Assembly: GCF_018326425.1 (NCBI RefSeq) | Contig: NZ_AP024601.1 | Coordinates: forward strand, 1,848,001-1,912,000 | Direction: 5' to 3' | Length of the DNA: 64,000 nt | Source: Polycladomyces abyssicola | GTDB taxonomy: Bacteria; Bacillota; Bacilli; Thermoactinomycetales; JIR-001 | Part shown: one piece after another, positions 25,523 through 35,280 of the stretch | How positions within the stretch are numbered: position 1 is the stretch's first letter | Layout of the letters: every line of letters begins with the position of its first letter | The notes under the pieces: generated by a model | The model's input: the letters and a program-made list of their open reading frames with translations, nothing else | Databases searched by the model: none | Told to the model about the DNA's origin: nothing | Made by a program: the position numbers and the translations under genes

Positions 25523-26866
25523 ATGACAAATGACCCGAAACATGTGGTTTCAATAGGCACCTTGAAAGGAAACTCTACTTATCGAAACAACTCAGTTTCT
25601 CTCCCTAAAGAATTATTCCATCAATATCCATCTATATCCAAACTAAAAATCGGTCAACGGAAAAAGAAGGTACACTTTTTTCAAAATAACACTCAAAACA
25701 CCGTCCTGTTAACAAGAGATATTTTAAAGAAATGTGGGCTTTATCCGAGAATAAAGTGCAATTTAAAAGTTGAAAATGATACTTTATGGTTTGGGCCGCT
25801 GGTCGGTGTGTTCACATCCATTGGATATATTCGGTATTTAAAAGAACAACGCCCCTCCTTTCGATCAATAGAACTAGAAAAAGCCAATCGTGACGCAAAA
25901 ACCGTGTTGTTTTATTTTTCTATCAAGGACATTAGTTTTAAAAAGAAAACCATTTCGGGAACCAGTTTCAACGTACGGAGAGGTCAATGGGAAAGGAGGA
26001 CCTATCCTTTCCCCGATGTGTTGTATGATCGTGGATCTGGAAGGGCCACACAAAAGGAAAAACATGTAATCGCACGTCAGCAATTAAGTCAATTTCCTAT
26101 TTCAAAAATTAACGCTCAGCATTATTTTGACAAATGGGATCTACATGAGAAGTTGATCCAGTGCAATGAAATGAAGCCATATCTTCCTGAAACCAAACTT
26201 TATGATTTCCATGAACTTGAGAAAATGTTGAAGAAGCATTCCACTATATATTTAAAGTCAGCCATTGGTAGCATGGGTCGCAGGGTTATGCGGCTCACAA
26301 AAGATTCCCACTATAATTTTAGTTGTTTTAGAGAAGAATTGCAAACAGGTACACTCGATAAACTCGATGATATTCACTCCGTGATTGAACAATTTTTTGG
26401 TGTGGATAAAATCATTATGCAACAAGGAATCGATTTATTTAAAATCAATAACAGAAACGTAGACATGCGCGCAACCGTTCAGAGAAATGGATCAGATGAT
26501 CTGGTCATTAATTCCATTGCCGTGCGTATTGGGATTGAAGGATCTCCGGTCACCAGTTCCCGAAGTGGATCCAACGTTCAGCGATTAGATGAGTTCCTTG
26601 AAAATTATGGATATCATTTTTCTTCTGATGTTAAAGAGCGTATAGAGAAATTCCTTTTTCAAACGTACCGCTGTATCGAAAATGTTTATGGTCCCTTTGG
26701 TGAAATGGGGATTGATTTTGGTTTGGACAACAAAGGTAACGTTTATTTCATAGAGTCCAATTCCAAGCCAGCAAAAGACACTCTGTATAAATCCCATGAC
26801 AAAAATACGATTCGAAATGCCTTCCTAAACCCCCTGGAATATGCTAAATACCTCACCAAATTTTGA
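25523..26866 (+). CDS. full-length YheC/YheD family ATP-grasp protein
   Basis: 447 residues, ATG preceded by GAAAGAAGGA. Unlike the short copies it keeps the N-terminal domain (about 1-190, including WFGPLVGVFT and a PFPDVLYDRGSGR segment typical of YheC/D). The ATP-grasp domain has STIYLKSAIGSMGRRVMRLT, IIMQQGIDLFKINNRNVDMR and the metal site GEMGIDFGLDNKGNVYFIES followed by NSKP. In Bacillus subtilis YheC and YheD are spore-coat associated. More AT-rich than the backbone genes. It lies on the opposite strand from the array, flanked by two transposase remnants. Confidence 0.88.
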   Translation: MTNDPKHVVSIGTLKGNSTYRNNSVSLPKELFHQYPSISKLKIGQRKKKVHFFQNNTQNTVLLTRDILKKCGLYPRIKCNLKVENDTLWFGPLVGVFTSIGYIRYLKEQRPSFRSIELEKANRDAKTVLFYFSIKDISFKKKTISGTSFNVRRGQWERRTYPFPDVLYDRGSGRATQKEKHVIARQQLSQFPISKINAQHYFDKWDLHEKLIQCNEMKPYLPETKLYDFHELEKMLKKHSTIYLKSAIGSMGRRVMRLTKDSHYNFSCFREELQTGTLDKLDDIHSVIEQFFGVDKIIMQQGIDLFKINNRNVDMRATVQRNGSDDLVINSIAVRIGIEGSPVTSSRSGSNVQRLDEFLENYGYHFSSDVKERIEKFLFQTYRCIENVYGPFGEMGIDFGLDNKGNVYFIESNSKPAKDTLYKSHDKNTIRNAFLNPLEYAKYLTKF

Positions 26867-26924
26867 ATCAAAAATTCATGGATGAAAACATAAAAAAAGC
26901 CGAATTAGTTTCTCTCCTACGAAT

Positions 26925-27436
26925 GCCACTGTTTTCAAGTGGGAAAAGAAGCTTCGGATAAACCTTCGGGCCCCTTACCCCTTTTTCTAGAGGAGCAGGG
27001 CCATTTTCTTGATTGTTTTGAAACACTGTTGTAAGGAGGGATTAAGTCCGTGCAGTTCCTTGCATCCGTGAAACTCCGCTCGATCGTCTCTTTTCTTCGC
27101 TTGTAGAGCGCTTTTCCTCGCTCGCTTGCCGGTTTTGACGAACCCACTCCTTAGTATTTTCCCATACGTGGCAGGTGATGGTTTTCACATGGTTCTTCGA
27201 ACGTGTGCACCGGATAAAAACAGGCAATCCCGACCTGTTTGTGGATCTGATTTGTACTCCCGGTATCCTTGGAGGTTGGTGGTTCGGTAAGTCAGTTCGT
27301 ATTTTCCCGGACATATGCGTCGGTTCTGGCTGAATGTGGTGGCGTGCGGCACTTGTCCGTCAAGGAAAGTCCCACGTACCAGTAATATGCCACGTACCCG
27401 CACTTCTTCGGCGATGAGAGTGGGTTTTCTTATTTT
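26925..27436 (-). mobile_element. IS1182-family transposase, C-terminal half, decayed
   Basis: Across two or three frames the minus strand reads CPGKYELTYRTTNLQGYREY, CTRSKNHVKTITCHVWENTK, EWVRQNRQASEE and ALYKRRKETIERSFTDAR, followed by KTIKKMALLL. This matches the IS1182 C-terminal order (zinc-binding cysteines, H..W, R.ETVERSFADAKE, Q.IKKMALLL). Frameshifts and stops make it nonfunctional. Confidence 0.65.
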
Positions 27437-27439
27437 GAC

Positions 27440-27477
27440 AAAAAAAGACTGCTGACCAACTACCTTTGTCAGCAGTC
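27440..27477 (-). terminator. terminator after ptsG
   Basis: GACTGCTGAC and GTCAGCAGTC form a perfect 10-bp stem with an 11-nt loop and a minus-strand TTTTTT run. Confidence 0.85.
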
Positions 27478-27531
27478 TCAAGCTGATTCCACCCCAGGAA
27501 TGCGGCTCCCGTTTGGTTGTGAGATATCGTA

Positions 27532-29502
27532 TTACTTCACCGTCACGATGTCTTCTTCACCGTATTGGACTTCTGTTTTGTTCAGGTTGACCGATTGACC
27601 TTCCTGCAAGTTGGTGAAAACGATCGGGGTGATGATGGAAGTGGCGTTTTCTTTGATATAGTCCAGATCCACTTCCAGCAGTTTTTGTCCCGGTTTCACT
27701 TTGTCCCCTTCGGAGATGAAGCTTTCAAAGCCTTTCCCTTGCAGGTTGACAGTGTCAATCCCGACGTGAATCAGGATTTCGTGACCACCCACGGAACGGA
27801 TACCGATGGCGTGTTTGGTCGGGAAGACGTTGACGATTTCCCCTTCAACCGGAGATACCACGACACCTTCCGTCGGTTCAATCGCAAATCCGTCCCCCAT
27901 CATTTTTTGGGAGAATACCTGATCCGGCACTTCGGTGATCGGCATCAGCTTACCGGTCATCGGAGCGACGAAGGACTCATCTCCCGTAGTCACGGAAGTT
28001 TCGGACTGTCCTTGTGAAATTTCCTTTTCCTCTTTTTCCGCTTTGATTTCCGACGGTTTTTTGCCGGCCATGATTTGCTTCATCTGTTCCTTGATCAACT
28101 CAGAACGGGGACCAAAGATCACTTGCAAATGGTTCCCCATCACCAATACACCGGAGGCACCCAGTTTTTTCAGCCGATTTTGGTCCACTTTCTGCGGATC
28201 AGCCACGGAGACACGCAACCGGGTGATACAAGCATCCAGGTGAGTGATGTTCTCTTTGTCACCCAGCGCCTCCAGCACACCTTGGGCCAATTCGGCGCCA
28301 CCCCGGGCCGAAGCATTGCTTCCTTCTCCAGCTTCATCTTCATCTTCACGCCCCGGCGTTTTGAGGTTCCATTTGCGGATGGCAAAGCGGAACCCGAAGT
28401 AGTATACAACCGCAAACACCAATCCCACCGGGATGATCAACCACGGTTTAGTGTCCAGATTCCAGTACAACAGGTAGTCGATAAACCCACCGGAGAATGT
28501 CATTCCGGCCTTCACGCCCAGAATGTCCATCAGCATGAAGGAAATACCGGCGAACAGACAGTGAACCACGTACAGAGCCGGCGCCACGAACAAGAACGAG
28601 AACTCGATCGGCTCCGTGATCCCTGTCAGGAACGAGGTCAGCGCAGCAGACAGCATGATCCCGCCGACCACTTTTTTCTTCTCCGGCCGCGCTTCGTGGT
28701 AGATCGCCAACGCAGCTGCCGGCAGACCGAACATCATGAACGGGAATTTCCCGGACATAAACGTTCCCGCTGTCGGGTCACCCGCAAAGAAACGCTGTAC
28801 GTCTCCGTGAACGATTTGACCGGTTGCGGTTTTGAAACTACCGAATTCAAACCAGAACGGAGCGTAGAAGATATGATGCAATCCGAATGGAATCAAGGAA
28901 CGTTCAATCACACCGAAAATGAATGCCGCCAAGGCTGTATTTTGCGTGGTGACGACATGGGACACCACGTCGATTCCGTGCTGGATCGGGGGCCAGATGT
29001 AGAAGAAGGCCACGCCGAGCAGGAACGACGAGACGGCCGTCACAATCGGCACAAACCGCTTTCCGCCGAAAAATCCGAGGAACGGCGGCAGTTCAATGTC
29101 ATGAAAGCGGTTATATAAATATGCCGCCAACATACCGATGATAATCCCACCGAACACACCTGTCTGCAGGGTGTCGATTCCCAATACCTTCACTGTTTCC
29201 ACGTTATGACCGCCGAATGCCTTGGCCATTTCCCCCATGGTGACGTTCATGATAAGGTAACCGATCACCGCAGCCAAACCGGCGGTTCCTTCGCTGTTGG
29301 CCAGACCAATCGCCACCCCGACAGCGAACAGCAGAGCCAGGTTTTCAAAGATGATGCCGCCCGCATGCTCCATGATCGGGATGTTCAACACATTTTTGTT
29401 CCCGAGCCCCAACAGCAACCCGGCCGCGGGCAAAATTGCGACGGGAAGCATCAGCGCTCGACCGACACGTTGCAGTTTCCCAAACGCCTGCTTAAACATC
29501 AT
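27532..29502 (-). CDS. ptsG: PTS glucose-specific EIICBA component
   Basis: 656 residues. An N-terminal EIIC domain (about 1-375, roughly ten membrane segments) carries the substrate channel. The EIIB domain has the phosphocysteine in [12 protein letters not shown] (about 427). The C-terminal EIIA domain has the phosphohistidine in [14 protein letters not shown] (about 579). The protein imports glucose with phosphorylation by HPr. The start has two consecutive ATGs after GGGAGGG. It is controlled by the upstream glcT gene through the RAT/terminator pair in the leader. Confidence 0.95.
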   Translation of the reverse strand: MMFKQAFGKLQRVGRALMLPVAILPAAGLLLGLGNKNVLNIPIMEHAGGIIFENLALLFAVGVAIGLANSEGTAGLAAVIGYLIMNVTMGEMAKAFGGHNVETVKVLGIDTLQTGVFGGIIIGMLAAYLYNRFHDIELPPFLGFFGGKRFVPIVTAVSSFLLGVAFFYIWPPIQHGIDVVSHVVTTQNTALAAFIFGVIERSLIPFGLHHIFYAPFWFEFGSFKTATGQIVHGDVQRFFAGDPTAGTFMSGKFPFMMFGLPAAALAIYHEARPEKKKVVGGIMLSAALTSFLTGITEPIEFSFLFVAPALYVVHCLFAGISFMLMDILGVKAGMTFSGGFIDYLLYWNLDTKPWLIIPVGLVFAVVYYFGFRFAIRKWNLKTPGREDEDEAGEGSNASARGGAELAQGVLEALGDKENITHLDACITRLRVSVADPQKVDQNRLKKLGASGVLVMGNHLQVIFGPRSELIKEQMKQIMAGKKPSEIKAEKEEKEISQGQSETSVTTGDESFVAPMTGKLMPITEVPDQVFSQKMMGDGFAIEPTEGVVVSPVEGEIVNVFPTKHAIGIRSVGGHEILIHVGIDTVNLQGKGFESFISEGDKVKPGQKLLEVDLDYIKENATSIITPIVFTNLQEGQSVNLNKTEVQYGEEDIVTVK

Positions 29503-29570
29503 GTATCCCTCCCGTATCAGTATGGGTTTTGATGGGCCGTTTGTTGCATCTTTTTAAGGCAAAATGAAAG

Positions 29571-29648
29571 GCATGAGCAAAAAAAGGCACTGTAACCGTT
29601 TGCAAAAGGAGAGTCCTTTTACTTGCAAACGAAATTACAGCCTTTTTT
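29571..29648 (-). terminator. ptsG leader terminator (antitermination target)
   Basis: On the minus strand GGCTGTAA near 29643-29635 pairs with TTACAGTGCC near 29594-29585, and an inner stem pairs GTTTGCAA with TTGCAAAC. A TTTTTTT run follows. The outer GGCATGAG/CTCATGCC arm overlaps the RAT sequence, so the two structures exclude each other. Confidence 0.85.
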
Positions 29649-29679
29649 CACTCATGCCTGATCGAATCAGTAACACGTG
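29649..29679 (-). promoter_or_regulatory. RAT (ribonucleic antiterminator) for GlcT
   Basis: Minus-strand CACGTGTTACTGATTCGATC followed by AGGCATGAGTG matches the RAT pattern of BglG-family antiterminators (TGTTACTG...CAGGCA). It lies 20 bp after the glcT stop and overlaps the outer stem of the ptsG leader terminator. GlcT binding would stabilise it and let transcription enter ptsG. Confidence 0.88.
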
Positions 29680-29698
29680 AAAATAAGGCCCACACGCT

Positions 29699-30541
29699 TT
29701 AGTTTTTGTGCGTCAATCTCTGCAGATGCAACGTCAAATAGCTGATTTCAGCCGGGTGAACGGGACGATTTAATGTACGTTCCATCACCTTGGCCAATTT
29801 CCAAGCCAGATTATAACACACCGGGTATTGCGTTTGCAACAGTTCTTCAAAGCCTTCGGGAATACTGACATCCTCTCCTCGCATCGTCCGTTCGATAGCA
29901 TAACGCAAATGCGTGATCATGCGCAAGTAATCAAGGCTTTTTCGATCGATGCGGATATTGAGGGAGGATTCGACAATGCTGATCAATTTCATGATCAACC
30001 GCGAGTGCTGTCTGATTTCCGCCAAGTGGCGCCGTGTTACTGCACTGTGAATGTGAAGTGCGATAAAACCGGTTTCACTGGCAGGCAATTCTACACCCAA
30101 GCGATTACTGATCATGTCCACAATTTCCTCGGCCACCTCAAACTCCTTTTCATACAATGCCTGGGTTTCGATGAGAAAGGGATTGTTGAACTCCAAACCC
30201 TGCTCCAACCGTTTCAACGCAAAACCGACGTGGTCGGTCAGCGCGACGTGGATGTGTTCGGAAAGCGGCGTTTGAAAACGCTTCTGAATCAACCGGACGG
30301 CGTCATTCATTAATTCGATCAGACGCTCGTCCACTTGGGAAACCAACTCTTTGTACTGCTCTTGTTCCTTTTTGTCGATCAGGGTGAAGCATTTCTCCAC
30401 AGCTTCCCGCTCAATCACATCCCCCGGATTTTTGCGGAACCCGATCCCTTTCCCGATCAACACCACTTCGTCATACGAAGGATGTGTTGCGATGACCACG
30501 TTGTTGTTCAAGGTTTTTTTGATGATAAATGCGTCCTTCAC
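29699..30541 (-). CDS. glcT: GlcT, BglG-family transcription antiterminator
   Basis: 280 residues from GTG 30541, where VKDAFIIKKTLNNNVVIA aligns with the N-terminal RNA-binding (CAT) domain of GlcT. The longer open frame to 30607 adds a non-homologous stretch. CAT domain about 1-60 (VLIGKGIGFRKNPGDVI), PRD1 with HVALTDHVGFALKR, PRD2 with SLDYLRMITHLRYAIERTMR. The PRD histidines are phosphorylated by EII and HPr. It lies directly upstream of ptsG, its target. Confidence 0.95.
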   Translation of the reverse strand: MKDAFIIKKTLNNNVVIATHPSYDEVVLIGKGIGFRKNPGDVIEREAVEKCFTLIDKKEQEQYKELVSQVDERLIELMNDAVRLIQKRFQTPLSEHIHVALTDHVGFALKRLEQGLEFNNPFLIETQALYEKEFEVAEEIVDMISNRLGVELPASETGFIALHIHSAVTRRHLAEIRQHSRLIMKLISIVESSLNIRIDRKSLDYLRMITHLRYAIERTMRGEDVSIPEGFEELLQTQYPVCYNLAWKLAKVMERTLNRPVHPAEISYLTLHLQRLTHKN

Positions 30542-30667
30542 GGCCCATCCAATCCCTTTCCTGCCGCTTTTCGACACTGATTTTATCTTACCCGATTTTG
30601 AAAACACGTGTCACAGGTGAAACTTCCCATTCATGTTACATGTCAGGAATATCCGTGTCGGACACTA

Positions 30668-30696
30668 ATTGTAGGGAACGACAAACAGCCTGTCAA
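30668..30696 (-). promoter_or_regulatory. sigma-A promoter for glcT
   Basis: Perfect TTGACA and TACAAT at 17-bp spacing on the minus strand, 127 bp before the glcT start. Confidence 0.75.
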
Positions 30697-30852
30697 TCAT
30701 CTCTTTTTATTGTGCTATGTCTATTATACACAAATGTTATTTTTGATAATATTTAGATATTTGCCCCGAAATAGAAACAATTCCTCCATCCGGGTCATCA
30801 AGGTTCAAATTTCATCCGTCTAATGCTAAAATTGGGATAAATGACCAGGTGG

Positions 30853-30930
30853 GGGTGCGGATGACGGTCATACGATACCATTGTCAAATCTTCAATTCCC
30901 GATTTCGAATGTTGACCATGGGCAATTGAT
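30853..30930 (+). other. short frame with ribosome site, possible gene remnant; rest of 30697-31183 empty
   Basis: GGTGGGGG precedes an ATG at 30860 that reads MTVIRYHCQIFNSRFRMLTM and then GN and stop. It looks like the N-terminus of a lost gene but matches nothing I recognise. The remaining bases up to the promoter at 31184 are AT-rich without an ORF. AACGAT and ATCGTT (about 31146-31165) form a spaced palindrome that could be an operator. Confidence 0.22.
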
Positions 30931-31183
30931 TCACTAACGATAGGGTTTGGGAAAGAATTCAACACAGATGGATCGGATACTTCTATTACATAGATCGTTT
31001 ATACCCCACATCATCAGTGGGAACAATCTCGCTATGCACCTTTACTTCCACTAGGATGGGTTTACGGCTGAAGAATATTATCCAAAAATTAATCATTCAA
31101 AATCAATTATAGTATAATCTCTATATTATTAATGAACAAATGAGAACGATAATAATAAAATCGTTATTTCCGATATACTTCTG

Positions 31184-31211
31184 TTGACCCAAATTTATGT
31201 ATTAATATAAA
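31184..31211 (+). promoter_or_regulatory. promoter for the POT transporter gene
   Basis: TTGACC and TATAAA at 16-bp spacing, about 85 bp before the TTG start codon. Confidence 0.55.
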
Positions 31212-31297
31212 ATCAAAAACTAAATCAGGCGAAACTAAGGTTTGATTACAAAAAGGGAGCTTCCGCATCATCTTCCCGTCTATAAGGAGGTATAAAA

Positions 31298-32701
31298 TTG
31301 AAAGCAACACTAAAAGTCGGACATCAGCCAAAAAAAGGGCCCGTACAACTGCCTAAACAGAAACATCCGCCGGGTTTATACCTGCTCTTCTTTACAGAGA
31401 TGTGGGAAAGATTCAGTTACTATGGGATGAGAGCAATCCTAACCTTATACTTAACCACCGCGTTGATCAGCGGCGGTCTTGGTTTTGAAGAAGGTTTGGC
31501 CGCATCTATCTATGGATTTTATACAGGAGCTTGCTATTTCACACCATTAGTGGGAGGATATCTAACCGACCGATTTATCGGCAGAAGGCTTGCCATTACC
31601 ATCGGCGGGATTACCATGGCGCTCGGAAACTTTGTTTTGTTTGCCGAGCAAAGCAGATGGGGCTTATATCTGGGACTGGCTTTACTGATCCTCGGAAACG
31701 GCTTCTTTAAACCAAATATCTCCACTCTTGTCGGTGATTTATATGATAAAAATGATAAAAGAAGGGATTCCGCTTTTACCATTTTCTATATGGGCATTAA
31801 CCTCGGGGCACTATTCGCACCGCTGGTCTGTGGCTACCTGGCGGAAGATTTCTTTAAAACGACGGTAAACGGGCTGGTTCATTACGGTTTCAAATATGGA
31901 TTTTTGGCCGCTTCCATCGGGATGATTCTCGGTCAAGTCGCATTTAACGCTTTAGCGAACCGTTATCTTGGCGATATTGGAAAGAAACCGACCAGCAACA
32001 AGACACCATTGAAAAAAGAGGGTATTCAACCAAAAGCACCGTTGACCAAACAAGAAAAGAGAAGAACAGCAGCAATTCTCATCTTGGCTGTCTTCGTTGT
32101 TTTCTTCTGGGCCGGTTTTGAACAAGCAGGAACCTCACTCACTCTCTATACGCAATATTTTATCGATAGACAGGTCTTTGGTTGGGAAGTCCCGATCTCC
32201 TGGTTCCAATCCGTCAATCCGTTATTTATCATCCTAATGGCACCGATTATTTCTATGCTGTGGGTCAAGCTAGCCAATACAAAATGGGGAGATCTGGCCA
32301 TTCCTACCAAAATGGGACTGGGTATGATCCTTCTCGGCTTAGGTTATATGGTTTTGGTATTGGCCGTACTGCAAACAGGTAGCGATGAACATCATATTGA
32401 GCATAAAGCTCACTTATTATTCATCGTTGTTACCTACCTGTTCCACACGCTTGGCGAGTTGTTCTTGTCACCTGTAGGATTATCCATGGTGAGCCGGATC
32501 GCTCCGGCCAAACTGGCGTCACTTCTAATGGGTGTATGGTTGGCTAGTACCGGCATTGCCAATATTTTAAGTGGTCAATTAGCTGCATTCACTCAAACGT
32601 TAGGGTACTTAGAAGTGTTTGGCTTGATAGGGATAATGGCGATCTTCTTTGGTTTCATCCTGCTGCTCATTTCCAAGAAATTGGTTAAAATGATGGATTA
32701 G
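31298..32701 (+). CDS. proton-dependent di/tripeptide transporter (POT/PTR2 family)
   Basis: 467 residues. The TTG start follows AAGGAGG by 7 nt. About 12-14 membrane helices. ERFSYYGMRAILTLYLT near the N-terminus carries the ExxER-type motif region, and FTIFYMGINLGALFAPLVCG is the PTR2 signature. It imports small peptides with protons. A single gene with its own promoter and terminator. Weak palindromic sequence in the promoter region may be a regulator site. Confidence 0.92.
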   Translation: MKATLKVGHQPKKGPVQLPKQKHPPGLYLLFFTEMWERFSYYGMRAILTLYLTTALISGGLGFEEGLAASIYGFYTGACYFTPLVGGYLTDRFIGRRLAITIGGITMALGNFVLFAEQSRWGLYLGLALLILGNGFFKPNISTLVGDLYDKNDKRRDSAFTIFYMGINLGALFAPLVCGYLAEDFFKTTVNGLVHYGFKYGFLAASIGMILGQVAFNALANRYLGDIGKKPTSNKTPLKKEGIQPKAPLTKQEKRRTAAILILAVFVVFFWAGFEQAGTSLTLYTQYFIDRQVFGWEVPISWFQSVNPLFIILMAPIISMLWVKLANTKWGDLAIPTKMGLGMILLGLGYMVLVLAVLQTGSDEHHIEHKAHLLFIVVTYLFHTLGELFLSPVGLSMVSRIAPAKLASLLMGVWLASTGIANILSGQLAAFTQTLGYLEVFGLIGIMAIFFGFILLLISKKLVKMMD

Positions 32702-32747
32702 ATCCAACCATTCTTGCGAAAAGAGCCAGGGGTTTGTTATTAATCTC

Positions 32748-32772
32748 AGCACCGCATCGGCGGTGCTTTTTA
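32748..32772 (+). terminator. terminator of the POT transporter gene
   Basis: AGCACCGC and GCGGTGCT with a 4-nt loop, followed by TTTTTAT. The rest of 32702-33107 shows no gene. Confidence 0.85.
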
Positions 32773-33107
32773 TCTTCCTCCTCTGTTTCCGAATTTGTAA
32801 ACAGCAGGATTTGTGGTTGATTTTGCATGTACAAGAACTCAATCAAAGGTTCATCTTATTTAAAAATTCCGTAATCTTGCAGTGTTTGATCCATATACGC
32901 TATTTTGGAGTAGTGCGCATGCAGGCAACCCTGTTTTTTTCATTATATATTATCCCGCTATCCGTGCGTCTCCGTTCCTGGGTACGCTTAATATCTTAAT
33001 CCTATCATAACATAGCCCTTTTTGCCATCAATATGCCACGTTGACTTTTCATCGAGAATCCATTATTGTTCGACTTGTCACACTTATAAAAACGGAGGCG
33101 AATCCGT

Positions 33108-34139
33108 ATGGCCACGGAAACCAATCAACAAATCCTGTTGGTAAAAAGACCCAAGGGCATGCCGAATGAGGAACATTTTCAGCTGGTTGAAGGGCCAATT
33201 CCTCAGCCGGGAGAGGGAGAAGTTCTCGTTCGTACCTTGTACTTGTCCGTCGATCCCTATATGCGGGGCAGAATGAGCGATCGAAAATCGTATGTGCCAC
33301 CTTATCCGCTCAACGAAGTCGTCACCGGCGGGGTGGTGGGTGAAGTGGTGCAGTCGCGAGCAGCGGATCTGAAAGAAGGAGACATCGTGCTTGCTCACTA
33401 CGGTTGGCAGAAATATGCCGCTGTCAAGAGCAATCAAGTGAGAAAGTTGAATCCGGACCTCGCTCCGATTTCCACCGCTCTCGGTGTATTGGGAATGCCA
33501 GGTCTCACCGCATATTTCGGCATGCTGGAGATCGGGAGACCGCAACCCGGAGAGACCGTCGTCGTTTCAGGTGCGGCCGGGGCAGTTGGCACAGTTGCGG
33601 CACAAATCGCCAAGATCAAAGGCTGTCGGGTGGTGGGCATTGCCGGTTCTGATACGAAGATTCGATATCTGTTGGACGAGCTGGATTTGGATGCAGCGAT
33701 CAACTATCGAACCACACCAAATTTGAAAAAGGCATTGGCCGAAGCGTGTCCAAACGGTGTTGACATTTATTTTGACAATGTGGGCGGCGAAATTTCGGAC
33801 GCGGTCATTTCGCTTCTCAATCACGGTGCCCGCATTCCCTTGTGCGGACAAATCTCTCTGTACAATTTGGAGAAACCGGACATCGGCCCGCGCATTCAAC
33901 CTCAATTGCTGATTACCAGTGCATTGATGAAAGGGTTTATCGTGACGGACTATGCGGATCGCTTCGAAGAAGGGACCCGGCAGTTGGCGCAGTGGCTGAG
34001 GAACGGGCAACTGAAATACACGGAACATATCGTGGAAGGTTTCGAAAATACCGTTAAAGCATTCTTGGGCCTGTTTACCGGAGAAAACTTGGGTAAACAG
34101 CTGGTGAAAGTGGCCGAACCCACGAAGTCATCTGCATAA
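33108..34139 (+). CDS. NADP-dependent oxidoreductase (zinc-free MDR, YfmJ/leukotriene B4 dehydrogenase-like)
   Basis: 343 residues, ATG after AAAACGGAGG. N-terminal GroES-like domain (LYLSVDPYMRGRMSD is the family hallmark), then the NADP-binding Rossmann fold with GETVVVSGAAGAVGTVAAQI and VVGIAGSDTK, and DIYFDNVGGEISDAV. It lacks the catalytic and structural zinc ligands of alcohol dehydrogenases. Family members reduce the double bond of enals and enones. Substrate unknown; it stands alone. Confidence 0.92.
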   Translation: MATETNQQILLVKRPKGMPNEEHFQLVEGPIPQPGEGEVLVRTLYLSVDPYMRGRMSDRKSYVPPYPLNEVVTGGVVGEVVQSRAADLKEGDIVLAHYGWQKYAAVKSNQVRKLNPDLAPISTALGVLGMPGLTAYFGMLEIGRPQPGETVVVSGAAGAVGTVAAQIAKIKGCRVVGIAGSDTKIRYLLDELDLDAAINYRTTPNLKKALAEACPNGVDIYFDNVGGEISDAVISLLNHGARIPLCGQISLYNLEKPDIGPRIQPQLLITSALMKGFIVTDYADRFEEGTRQLAQWLRNGQLKYTEHIVEGFENTVKAFLGLFTGENLGKQLVKVAEPTKSSA

Positions 34140-34257
34140 ACGTACATGGGCTGATTAGAGCGTAACTGACAAATGGTGAAACCCGGGAACCCAATCCCCA
34201 TGAGCCAGTTCACTATATGAGGAAACAGTCGGGGAAAGGGTTCCCGGAGAGTGCCTC

Positions 34258-34476
34258 CTATCCCTTGTGGCAACCGGCTATGTCATGCCATAACGTCTGA
34301 AGATACATCATCACGTCGTCTTTCAAATCCTTTCGTTTGAGGGAGAATTCAATCATGGCCTGGATATAACCCAATTTGTCACCCACATCATATCGTTTTC
34401 CCTCAAACTCCAACCCCACAATCGGTTGAGTTCGACTGATCGCGTTGAGCGCGTCGGTCAGCTGGATTTCCCACCA
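34258..34476 (-). pseudogene. galU: galU C-terminal fragment
   Basis: WEIQLTDALNAISRTQPIVG, LEFEGKRYDVGDKLGYIQAM and IEFSLKRKDLKDDVM are the C-terminal end of UTP-glucose-1-phosphate uridylyltransferase. Everything upstream of the (G)GEIQLTDA motif is missing. At about 34477 the DNA changes abruptly to a histidine-kinase fragment on the opposite strand. Confidence 0.85.
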
Positions 34477-34479
34477 AGG

Positions 34480-35229
34480 CCAAATGGAAATCGACCGACT
34501 GGCAGTCTCTTTTAACGGGATGCTGGAACGATTGGAATCTGCGTTTACCGCAGAAAAAGAAGCAAAAGAGCAAATGCGCCGCTTTATCGCGGACGCTTCA
34601 CATGAACTTCGAACGCCATTGACTTCCATTCGCGGTTTTTTGGAAGTGTTGCTTCGTGGGAATGTAACCTCACAACCCTAACAGCTTCAAAAAGCGTTGG
34701 TCAGCATGTATAACGAATCGGAGAAACTGACGAAGCTGGTTCGAGACCTTTTGCTTCTGGCCCGACTGGATCGCAACTTCGCCTGCTAGCAGGGAAGAGG
34801 TGCGTCCATTTTTCCGTTCAAGCCGATGTGCGAACCACTTTCGATCGGGATCGAATCAAACAAGTCATCTTGAATCTGTTCCAAAATGCCGTACAGCTCA
34901 CCGACCCAAATGATGGTACGATCCATGTTTCTTTGGATCGGAAACCTGCAGGCGTCATGCTCAGTGTACAGGATAACGGCCCCGGAATACCTGAAGAGCA
35001 TCTGCCTCATCTATTTGAACGCTTTTATCGGATAGATACCTCTCGCACACGGAAATCCGGCGGAGCAGGACTTGGCCTCGCCATCACGAAATCAATTGTG
35101 GAGATTCACGGTGGCAGGGTACAGGTAGAGAGCAAACCAGGAGAAGGAGCCCGTTTTTCGGTCTTTCTGCCCGCAGACCATCAACAGAGAGAGACAACCA
35201 ATCGGGAAGAACCCGGCCGGGTCACCTGA
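34480..35229 (+). pseudogene. sensor histidine kinase, 5'-truncated and frameshifted
   Basis: It begins at the end of a HAMP domain (LAVSFNGMLERLESAFTAEK), followed by the phospho-acceptor helix FIADASHELRTPLTSIRGFL. An in-frame TAA (34679) ends that frame. QLQKALVSMYNESEKL then continues, followed by a TAG near 34788 and a frame change into the HATPase domain (VILNLFQNAVQ, DNGPGIPEEHLPHLFERFYR, GGAGLGLAITKSIVEIHGG). The sensor and membrane part is missing. No response regulator is adjacent. Confidence 0.9.
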
Positions 35230-35280
35230 CCGGGAATATGTAATCAGAGCAACGATATTACCTAGTATGAAATTAGGATA

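Noticed and set aside
31146..31165. Fur box before the POT transporter
   Set aside because: AACGAT and ATCGTT are 9 bp apart, unlike the 7-1-7 Fur operator; kept only as a possible unknown operator.
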